Positions 53,009-61,321 of a stretch of 64,000 bases of DNA are shown here, piece by piece. Position 1 is the first letter of the stretch. Every line of letters begins with the position of its first letter. The DNA comes from Plasmodiophora brassicae (lineage: Eukaryota > Endomyxa: Phytomyxea > Phytomyxea > Plasmodiophorida): the NCBI GenBank assembly GCA_036867785.1, contig CP145419.1, positions 992,001-1,056,000 of the forward strand. Direction: 5' to 3'. Below the pieces are notes generated by a model, which was not told the DNA's origin, made no database searches, and worked only from the letters and a program-made list of their open reading frames with translations. A program made the translations under genes and the position numbers.

Positions 53009-53617
53009 TCACGGCAAATTTCGCACTGCGTGCGCCTGGAGGACTGCATCGGGAATGAATACGACGTGTGTTACTGGGAGCTTGTCAGTTCCAGGTTTTC
53101 GACCGAGTTCCGTCGTGGTGCTGTTTGGGGGCGTGCTGTTGTTGCGCTGCCCTTTGTATTGTCTGCGGTGGTGGTTGCCCCCGGGTTTGGGAACTTCGGT
53201 AACAGGCGTCATACACTGGGACGAGCACAGCTTAGGCGTCATAAACAGCGACGATACACAGCTTTGGGGTTGTGCGAGGGTTTCGCCGATGGAGGCGCAG
53301 TCCTCTCCGAGGCGTTGTACTGTGTCGTTTGGAGTACCTTGTCTGCCCTTCTTTGGCGGCCCGGGAGATGTCTTTGTGGTGTCCGGGTTCCTGCCTTTAT
53401 TGATGTTAGCTGTGGTATTACCAGTAGTTTGTGCCGTACTGGTCGATGAGTTGGATTTCGTGTGGGGTCCAGGCACATCATCAAGCGCGGCGCAGCGGGC
53501 ACTGTTCGTAGAAGTAACCGTGTGTTGCACGTGACGCACCGTACCAGTGTTTCTTGGCAGCGTTCGTGTCATCATCCAGCGGGCAGAGTCTTGTGCTGTG
53601 GCTCTCGCCCCACCCAT
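53009..53617 (-). CDS. Possible disordered protein, A/C-biased strand
   Basis: Open frame of about 200 codons rich in Thr, Asn, Pro, Lys and Ser (STAQTTGNTTANINKGRN, GPPKKGRQGTPNDTV). The base composition (sense strand A- and C-rich) is unlike neighbouring GC-rich coding DNA. No domain, signal or splice pattern recognised. A plus-strand frame overlaps it (to 53534) but is a run of hydrophobic residues typical of the reverse of A/C-rich DNA. It may be an insertion of foreign origin or simply noncoding. Confidence 0.25.
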   Translation of the reverse strand: MGGARATAQDSARWMMTRTLPRNTGTVRHVQHTVTSTNSARCAALDDVPGPHTKSNSSTSTAQTTGNTTANINKGRNPDTTKTSPGPPKKGRQGTPNDTVQRLGEDCASIGETLAQPQSCVSSLFMTPKLCSSQCMTPVTEVPKPGGNHHRRQYKGQRNNSTPPNSTTTELGRKPGTDKLPVTHVVFIPDAVLQAHAVRNLP

Positions 53618-54085
53618 ATTATCGCCGTTTGCGCCCTTCCTCCCTGTTCATCAGCGTCACGAACGCGGACCAGGCCGAGCACCCGAACCGCCCGATGATG
53701 ACGTTCGTCCGAATTGCTAAGATCCAGGTCCAAAGGACGTGAATGCATGCACGAATGCTCAGATATGCGCGAAACCCGCGAACCGCGGCACTCTGACAGT
53801 TCCCGGTACCGTGACGCGACGCCCTATCTGAAAAGGATACAACCGCATAAATTCCATTCCATTCCAGCGAGATGCACCGCCTCATGACAACTTCTCGATC
53901 GGATCGCTGTTCGAACTCGCCGAACCACACAGTTGTTGTGATAAGTCCTGTACGCGATGTTCAGCTCTACCTCGATTTAAATTTAGGAGTCCACTTCAAC
54001 TAAGAATAGCACGCCTAACCGTCAGGCCAGGTTTAGCTGCAGTCTCTCGGGCAGTCCAGTCCGGCGAACGAAGGGTTCGGTAGAC
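53618..54085. other. Gap without a supported gene
   Basis: Lower GC than the surroundings. No open frame with a recognisable domain and no structural element noted. Confidence 0.4.
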
Positions 54086-54590
54086 ATGGACGAGCGGGCG
54101 GCGGCTGCCCGCCCGATGAACGGATACCTCTTCAAAGCGCCGAAATCGAAAAAGAAGGATGTCGTACGGAAGGGATGGACGCAACGGTTGAGCGATCGAC
54201 GCGGAGACTATGCCGACCGACGCGCGACTGACTCCTTCCATAGGTACTTCGTCATTCAAGGCGGCAAGCTGTTATACTTTAAGGTCCGGTCTCCACACTG
54301 CTGGCGTTGCGATTCGCGATAAACCGCATTGGCAGAGGAAGAGCGACATCACCGTCAAGGGCGAATTCGACCTATCGACCGGGCCCACCGTCTACGGGAA
54401 CGTGGACGCGGCCACCGGCAAGGAGTTCACGTTCAAGATCGTGTCGGGCGAGTCGGACCTCGCCCTGTACCTGCGGGCCATGTCCGCCGACGACCGCGAC
54501 CAATGGGTCCGCGCCCTCCGCCGGGCCGGATGCGCCCTCGCCGCCGCCGACGACGACGACAGGTCCTCATCACCACCCGCCGCCCCCTGA
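54086..54590 (+). CDS. PH-domain protein
   Basis: Small protein of about 150 residues consisting mostly of one pleckstrin-homology domain. Exon 1 gives MNGYLFKAPKSKKKD, KGWTQRLSDRRGD (an insertion in the usual W..R position) and FHRYFVIQGGKLLYFK. A 52-nt intron (54283-54334) joins it in frame to RKSDITVKGEFDLSTGPTVY, EFTFKIVSG, LYLRAMSADDRDQWVRALRR, with the invariant C-terminal-helix Trp in DQWVRAL. The tail is short and acidic then Ser/Pro. Phosphoinositide or protein binding is by family; the basic KAPKSKKK loop favours a phosphoinositide ligand. Confidence 0.8.
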
Positions 54591-54650
54591 ACCATAAACA
54601 ATATAACGAAATGACGCCTCGCCCGCTGGCACCCGCCCATCCAACCAGCC

Positions 54651-54835
54651 ACGCCCTGCAGCTGCATCAAGTACAGCCACTCACTGCAGCTGCGTCGAGT
54701 ACAGTCACGCCCTGCAGCTGTACAGTCACGCCCTGCAGCTGTACAGTCACGCCCTGCAGCTGTACAGTCACGCCCTGCAGCTGCGTCGAGTACAGTCACG
54801 CCCTGCAGCTGCATCGAGTACAGTCACGCCCCCCC
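54651..54835. repeat. Minisatellite with 21-bp and 27-28-bp units
   Basis: Tandem copies of CCCTGCAGCTGTACAGTCACG alternate with a longer variant holding GCGTCGAG or GCATCGAG. It starts about 60 nt after the PH gene and ends about 115 nt before the CID-RRM gene. PstI-like CTGCAG sites recur in each unit. Confidence 0.95.
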
Positions 54836-54951
54836 CTCATAATTCATGTTGCCCCAGAATCGATTTTGTGAGCGTCGGCAGCAGGCAGCGTTGTGTTGGG
54901 CCGTCGGTGCGACTGCGCGGCGCGGTCCGCGGCGCGCGCGCGTCAGCGTCG

Positions 54952-56698
54952 ATGGCGGAGGAGTGGCCCGGCCAGGCCGAGTTGCACGCCCGCCTGCGCG
55001 CGCTGAACGGCATATCGTCGTCCAAGATCGCGTCGATCGCCGCACTGGCCGTACGCAGCGCCAAGGTACGGAGGCGCGTCGGGCGCGGCGCCCGTGTCCC
55101 TCCCCCCCTGACCGGCCGCTGCGTTTCCCAGTTCTACAAGTTCATCGTGCACGCGATCGAGCGGCACATTCGCCACGGAGACAAGGCGTCGAAGCTGCAG
55201 GGCTTCTGCATCATCGATGCGATCCTGCGTAGGGCCAGAGAGTCGCTGGGCGACAAGAGCCCGTTCCCGGAGCGGTTCGCCAAGAACTTGGACAGGACCC
55301 TGGACGAGGCGCTCGAATGCGACCCCGACGACAGGGTACTACTGCGTTCGCCTTGCGTGTGCCCTCCCGCTTACTGCTGTGCGATTCAGAACAAAGTGTT
55401 CCGGATCGTTCGCATCTGGGAGTCGTCGGGCGTGTTCGGCGAGGACGGCCAGGCGACGATTCGGAGAAAGCTGGCCGACCTGCGCCTGAAGGATCCCTCC
55501 ATGGGACAGCCGCCCGCCCCGCAGAACGTTGCCGAACCGACGTCGCGGCTGCTGGACAGTATCGGGCAATTCACCGCCCGACAGTCGGCGCCGCCCGTCG
55601 TCGTCGAAGTGCAGGACGATTTCGACTACGGCGATGACTCGGACGAGGACGACGAAGCGCGCAAGGCGGCCCAGCTGCGGCGGCTCGAAGAGCAACGGAA
55701 ACGGCTCGAAGCCAGCATGGCGGAAGAGAGGGCAAAGCAGGAAGCGGCGGCGCGTGCTGCGACACCACCGGCGCCGGCGCCGCCCCCGCCTCAACCTGAA
55801 CCTGTGCCCCCGCCTCCACCTGAAACGGCAGCACCGGCCTCGATCGGGATACCTCCGTACCCGGCGCCGCTCGGCTTCGTGTACGACCCGGACCAGACGA
55901 ACGTCGCCGCAGGTCAGTCGCGCGAGGAGCCGCCCCGGGCGAAACGATTCTGAACGTTTCGCAGGAACGGTCCGCGTGATCTCATCGACTGTCTACATTG
56001 GGGCGTTGCCGAGCGGGATAACGGCGCCGGAAGTTCGCGCCCAGATCGAGCCGTACGGGCCCGTTGACGATGTTCGCGTCGTGAACGGCGGCGCTGCGGG
56101 CGAGAACGCGTTCGTCAGGTACCCGAGCCGGGAGGCCGCCGAACGGGCGCGCGAACTGATACGCCAGGCGTACCCGACGTACAAGCTCGGCTGGGGCAAA
56201 GGCGTCGGCGTGAACCGCGACGAGTTCGACATCCGCACCGGCGTCGGGTTCGTCAACGAGCAGACGCTGATCCAGATCCAGCAGCAGCGGTCGTCGTCGA
56301 TGCGACCGCCCAGGGGTGCACCGCCCCCGCACCGGCCTCCCTATCGGCAATACCAACCATCGTTCCCACCTCCGCCTCAAAGGCCACCGGCGACGTCCTC
56401 GTACCCGCCCTACGCGTACCCATTCCCGGGTGGGATGCCGCCACCTCCTCCCCCATCGCAAGGCTGGATGGCACAACAGCGACCGCCACCGCCACCACCT
56501 CCACCTGCAAGAACCAGCGCGCTGGAGGCGACCGCAGCCGCCTGGCTCGATGAGCAACTGGGCGGCGGGACGACACCGAAGCGGCTCGCAGGCGATGCGA
56601 CGGTGTCGGGACGGCCGTCGGGCAAGCGGTCGCGATTCGACCAGCCATCGCGCTCGCCGACAAGGCACCCGGACCCGCCGTACCCGCCGCCCCGTTAA
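54952..56698 (+). CDS. CID and RRM protein, SCAF4/8- or Nrd1-like RNA polymerase II CTD binder
   Basis: Spliced from at least four exons (introns near 55064-55129, 55341-55389 and 55910-55975). The N-terminal CID reads ELHARLRALNGISSSKIASI, FYKFIVHAIERHIRHGDKAS, KLQGFCIIDAILRRARESLG, ERFAKNLDRTLDEAL, NKVFRIVRIWESSGVFGED, matching SCAF8/Nrd1 (FYK.VV...E.fI, K..GLY.IDSI.R). An acidic then Gln/Glu/Arg helix and a Pro-rich region follow. The RRM is STVYIGALPSGITAPEVRAQ, VDDVRVVNGGAAGENAFVRY, with the WGKGVG ending used in this family. The C-terminus is Pro-rich (PPPPPPSQGW) and ends RSRFDQPSRSPTRH. Likely role: coupling Pol II to 3'-end processing or termination in the nucleus. Confidence 0.85.
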
Positions 56699-56852
56699 TC
56701 TCCCATCAACGACTGTCATACATTATTCATCCAGTGGTGTTTGATATCAGACGTAGCGGGAGACGTCCCGAGCCGGCCTTGTCTGTGGGTTCCCCGTCGG
56801 TGCCGCCGAATGTCCGGGGCTGCAGCCACGGACAAAACTGGCGTCGCCCGTC

Positions 56853-57172
56853 ATGAGCCGGAACCCGTCGCCGTCCGTCACGTTCGCACTGGACGACCTG
56901 GAACGCGAAGCCGCCCTGCTGCAAGATGTTCGCGGGATGCTGCACGATCAGCTGTCAGCCCTCGAGGTACCGATCGCCATGCGCGCATGTATCGCCCTGG
57001 TTGGCTGAAGCGGCCGCAGGAGGATGAGCGTCGCTTGCGAACGATCCTGTCGCCGCTGGGCCCGGGTCCCGCCGGCCAGCAGCCCCGATCTCCACAGGGT
57101 ATGCCTGCCAGCGAATTGCACGCTGTTAGGTCCCTAATTGATACGATCCTCGCTGAACGGAAGGCCAATTAA
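56853..57172 (+). CDS. Small helical protein, unrecognised
   Basis: Two exons with a 46-nt intron (about 56968-57013). The product is about 91 residues: MSRNPSPSVTFALDDLEREA, LLQDVRGMLHDQLSALE, then RPQEDERRLRTILSPLG, a Pro/Gly/Gln linker and SELHAVRSLIDTILAERKAN. Helical ends and a disordered middle; no family recognised. In-frame splicing across an intron of typical size is the main support. Confidence 0.55.
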
Positions 57173-57412
57173 TAAAACGCCTCGGCCATGTGACAGCCAA
57201 AGACACACACGAACAGTCGTATCTAATGCCCTGGCGGGTGCCGGTGAATGCGAATCTTCGCGTGCTCGCCATATTGCAATAACAGATAGCCCGAGCAACC
57301 TAGCCCGAGCAGCCTACCCGAAACAGCTTCCAGAAACGGGACGGGGCAACTTCAGCTCCGGGCAACAGTCGCTTCGTTCGATCCTTCTCGTTACAATCAC
57401 ACGGCGCTATTC

Positions 57413-58816
57413 TTATTTATACCAGTCGTCGAAGACGGGTGCCGGGCCGAGTTTGAATTCGGCGCGCGTGACATCGGACACGGTTCGCTGCCGGGAGACG
57501 CCGAGGCCCTGGTCGCATTCGTCCTGGACGCCCTTGACGATCTTGGCGATGAACTCGGTGCGCCCGGCGCGGATCTGTCGCATCTCGGCGCGCTGCTGCC
57601 TGCGCTGGGCGACGCGTGCCCTGGCGGCCGCCTGCTCGTCCTTGGCGAGCTCGTCGCGCAGCGCCTGCACCTTGCCGTGCAGGTCCCTGTTGCGTTCGTG
57701 CTCGTGATGCGTCCGCAGGCGACGCATGAACATGTCGTCCGACGGTTTGTTCGGCGCCGGCCCGCCCTTGGTCACGCGCAGGCGCAGCGCACGACCCACC
57801 TGCGACGTCGGCGTCGTCGCTTTCGACAGGAACGCGGCCACTAGACCCGAGTTCCCGAACGTCTCGAACGTTCGTCGCGTACGCAGCGGGATCCGCGACG
57901 CGATATGCTCGGCGCGTTGCGCCAGGATCCTTCGCACGCGGTCGTTCGTCGACAACGACTCGTCCCTGGAGATGTCCATGCACGCCCGGACGACGTCTTC
58001 GGTGTCGCGCCCGTGGCGCCCCTGACGCCGGCCCGGGGAACCTTCGGGCGGGCACAGCTTCCAGTGCCGCGTGTCCACTGGCGGCAGCAACGGGCCCATG
58101 ATCCAGGTCGCGAACGACCTCGCGAGGTCGTCCCGGAACGGTTTCTCGAGCATACGCGGGCGCTCGTCCGGGTACAGGCTGTACAGCAGGTAGAAGACCG
58201 ATTGCGCCAGCGCGTCGTGGTAGTTGTCGCAGATGACGTCCTTGAGCTGGCCGTCGATGCGCACGAACAGGCGGACAAAGTTACGGGCGATGCGGTCGTG
58301 GACGGCGGCCAGGAGCGTGTCGCGGTCGTCGCCGGCGTAGAAGAAGGTGAGCGTCGCCCACCAGAACGCGTCGGCGATGACGTCCTGCGACAGGCGGCTC
58401 GTGAAATGCGCCTTCCATGCCGCCCTGAGGTTGTCGTCGTCGAACAGCAGCGTGGACGTGCACGCCTGGAGCGCCTCCTGAACGGGCGCCCGGTCGGGCA
58501 GCGGGCACGTCCTGACGGTGATGTCGCCCGGCATCGCCCGCCCCGTGACCGGCGCAGGAGGACGACTCGCCCGGCGATGGTGCTGCGGGGGCGGCAACGG
58601 CAGCGTCGACGTCAGGAACGGCGCCACCACATCGGCGGCGACTTCGTCCGATGCGCCCCGGTCCGACTCGGGCGCGCCGTCGTCGTCATCGCCGATCGAC
58701 GACACCATCGCGGGCAGATCGATCGATCGGGTACGCTGCGAAGTCACGCGCCGGCCCAGACGGATCGCTCGAGGCGGAGGACGCTCCACGTCCCTGGGAG
58801 GGGGGCCGAACATCAT
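57413..58816 (-). CDS. FAM227-like protein (FWWh domain)
   Basis: Intronless protein of about 467 residues. After a disordered acidic N-terminus it shows VIADAFWWATLTFF, the FWW motif that names the domain, then RIARNFVRLF, LKDVICDNYHDALAQSVFYL, LYSLYPDERPRM, RSFATWIMGPLLPPVDTRHW, then LVAAFLSKATT and a C-terminal coiled coil (HEHERNRDLHGKVQALRDEL; RARVAQRRQQRAEMRQI) ending GPAPVFDDWYK. The FAM227 family is restricted largely to ciliated organisms and its biochemical role is not established. The start at 58816 (two Met in a row, MMFGPPP) is chosen because upstream frame is Arg-rich noise. Divergent from the RCC1-FYVE gene, with 145 nt between starts. Confidence 0.78.
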   Translation of the reverse strand: MMFGPPPRDVERPPPRAIRLGRRVTSQRTRSIDLPAMVSSIGDDDDGAPESDRGASDEVAADVVAPFLTSTLPLPPPQHHRRASRPPAPVTGRAMPGDITVRTCPLPDRAPVQEALQACTSTLLFDDDNLRAAWKAHFTSRLSQDVIADAFWWATLTFFYAGDDRDTLLAAVHDRIARNFVRLFVRIDGQLKDVICDNYHDALAQSVFYLLYSLYPDERPRMLEKPFRDDLARSFATWIMGPLLPPVDTRHWKLCPPEGSPGRRQGRHGRDTEDVVRACMDISRDESLSTNDRVRRILAQRAEHIASRIPLRTRRTFETFGNSGLVAAFLSKATTPTSQVGRALRLRVTKGGPAPNKPSDDMFMRRLRTHHEHERNRDLHGKVQALRDELAKDEQAAARARVAQRRQQRAEMRQIRAGRTEFIAKIVKGVQDECDQGLGVSRQRTVSDVTRAEFKLGPAPVFDDWYK

Positions 58817-58960
58817 CACTGTGCCACGATTGCCGCTGACACTGCGGTTGCAGTCGCGGTGTCGTCGCTCTCCTAAAAGTAGAGCGCGCCGCCGCCCGAT
58901 CAGGGCAGGGGCGATCCGGAAATAGGGACGAGCGCGCACCTATTTCCGTCAAATCCGATC

Positions 58961-61282
58961 GTGCCGTCGACGATTGAAGCCATGGCGGGCGGCCGCCTCA
59001 CCGACAACGAGCTGGCGCAGGCGCTCGTCGCCCTGCAAACGCCGACGCCGCTGCTGAAGTTCGGCACGTCCGGCAAGGTACGTGCGCGCCGGCCCGATCT
59101 GTGCGGGTCGCTGACCTGGGCGACGCCGCAGCCCAAGTTCAGGAAGTTCTCGCTGAGCGCCGATTTCCGGCGCCTGCGCTGGTCGTCGCCGAACAAGGAA
59201 TCCGAAAGTAATTCGGCGTTGGTCGCGTGCGTCCCTCGGTGCAGTGGTCTGATGACGGTACGCGTCGTGCCCAGTTGCACTCGACGCCGTCGTCTCCATC
59301 AAGTTCGGGCAGCGCACCGAGAAGTTCGCCCGCAACCGTCGGGCGGACCTCGACCATCTGTCCTTCTCGCTGCTCCACTGTACGTCGGTTGTTCGGGTTC
59401 GCCTAACGCGCCGAATGACCTGGCCTCGCGCGTACAGATTCGCGGCCAGCGCCTCCGTCGACGGTCGGCACGACGCCACACGTCGGCTCCGTGCGCCGTT
59501 CGTCGCATTCGCCGTCTCGTTCGGCGGCGGGCAGCACCAGCACGCTGTCGGGCAGCGGGCCGATCGACACGCTCGACCTCGTCTGCAAGGGTGCGTAATG
59601 ACGACTCGCGGGCGCGTTGTCCCTCCCGTTTGCTGACCGGCGACTGTCGTGGCAGACGAGGCCGAATGGCGCACGTGGACCGCCGTCCTGTCCGGGTTGC
59701 ACAACCGGACGATCAGCGAGGCGGTGATCGAGAAGGCGCTCGAGCTGACGAACGCGTGCAAGGGCGCGCCGGAGGCGGCGGCGTTCCACGCGGGCCGGGC
59801 GCTGAACGCGACGAGCGACGACGTCAGCCAGGTGTACACCTGGGGGTCCGGGTGCTGGGGCGCCAGCGCCCATGGCGACCTGGAGATGCGCACGAAACCG
59901 GAGATCGTCAAGGGCGCCGTCGGCCAGGGCGTGACGGGCCTGGCGTGCGGCTGGGCGCACACCGTCTTCCTGATGGAGTCCGGCGAGGTGTGGGCCTCCG
60001 GGCACCGCGCCGGCACCGGCCTGCCGACCGACAACAACATCCTGATGCAGGTGCCGCTGCCCGCCAAGGTCGAGGTCGTCCAGCTCGCCTGCGGGTCGTA
60101 CCATTCGCTGGCGCGCACGGCGACCGGCTCGGTCCTGTCCTGGGGGTCCAACCTGCGCGGCCAGCTCGGCCACGGCGACACGGCCGACCGCGAGCGCCCG
60201 ACGCCGATCGACAGCGTCCAGGGGCGCATCGTCAACCTCGCCTGCGGGTCGAACGCCTCCGCCCTGGTCGACGCCGCCGGCGCCCTGCTGACGTTCGGCC
60301 AGGGCGACATGGGCTTCACCGGGCACGGTACGGTGATGCCGTGCTGGTACTTGTTTGGACTCGGTCGCTGACACGCGGTCGTCCCACAGGGCACGACCGC
60401 GACGTCCTGGTGCCGACGGCGCTGGGCGAGTTCGGCCCGCAGAACCCGGTGCTGTCGGTCGCCGCCGGCGATTGCCACATGGTCGCCGTGGCCGCCCAGG
60501 GCGTCTTCTCCTGGGGCTGGAACATGTGCGGCCAGCTGGGCCAGGGGCACTTCGCCGACGTGTGGGCGCCCCGCGAGATCGACGCCCTGCACGTGACGGC
60601 GGCAACGGCGCCGGACGCGCCCGCCGCCGTCGCCGTCGTCGACGTCAGCTGCGGCGCCGCCCACTCGGCCATCATCCTGCACCACACCGTCACCGACCTG
60701 TACGAGCTGTTCACCTGGGGCGCCAACAGCACCGGCCAGTGCGCCCAGCGCCGCAACCAGACGACGCCGAACCTGTGCACGCCGACGCCCGTCGAGCTCA
60801 GGTTCGGCCCCAGCAAGCTGCTTGCGGTACGTACCCAGCGTTCGGCGTCGTCCATCCGGCGGTGACCCGCGTGGCAGGTGGAGTGCGGCGCGTACCACCT
60901 GGCCCTGCTCACGTACCCGCACGGCCTGTGGCACGCCGGGTCGAACACGTACGGGCAGCTGGGCCTGGACACGACGGCGCACGAGGCCAGCTACGAGCTG
61001 GCGCCGTGCAAGCTGTCGCCCAAGACAGGCATCGCCCAGGTCGCCTGCGGCGCGACGCACTCCTGCATCCTGGTCAACGAGAGCTGGGTGGACGACCAGC
61101 ACTGCCCCGTCTGCATGGCCTGCAAGCTCGAGTTCACCCGGTTCCGGCGCCGGCACCACTGCCGCGCCTGCGGTGGCATCTTCTGTGCCGCCTGCAGCGC
61201 GAACCGCTCGGCGATCCTGCGCAAGGGCGTCACCGCGCCCGTGCGCGTCTGCGACGCCTGCTTCGCGAAGCTGTCGCGGTAG
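58961..61282 (+). CDS. PH-RCC1-FYVE protein (PRAF-like)
   Basis: Endosomal-type regulator with three domains. PH: TPLLKFGTSGK joined over the intron 59080-59133 to PKFRKFSLSADFRRLRW, then SIKFGQRTEKFARNRRADLD, DTLDLVCK and DEAEWRTWTAVLSGL. RCC1 repeats: VYTWGSGCWGASAHGD, VTGLACGWAHTVFLMESGEV, LACGSYHSLARTATGSVLSW, SNLRGQLGHGDTADRERPTP, FSWGWNMCGQLGQGHFADVW, VSCGAAHSAIILHHT. FYVE: WVDDQHCPVCMACKLEFTRF, RRRHHCRACGG (R+HHCR, PI3P-binding) and PVRVCDACFAKL at the very end. The same order is found in plant PRAF proteins, but without their C-terminal BRX domain. Introns also near 59206-59300, 59382-59440 and 60330-60400. The alternative start is ATG 58979. Confidence 0.88.
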
Positions 61283-61321
61283 GCGCGCCACAGACATGAC
61301 CGCAGTCTCAATGAACAATGT

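Noticed and set aside
52749-53534. 261-codon plus-strand frame
   Set aside because: Overlaps the OTUD6-like coiled coil in antisense and then the A/C-biased patch; the hydrophobic content follows from composition.
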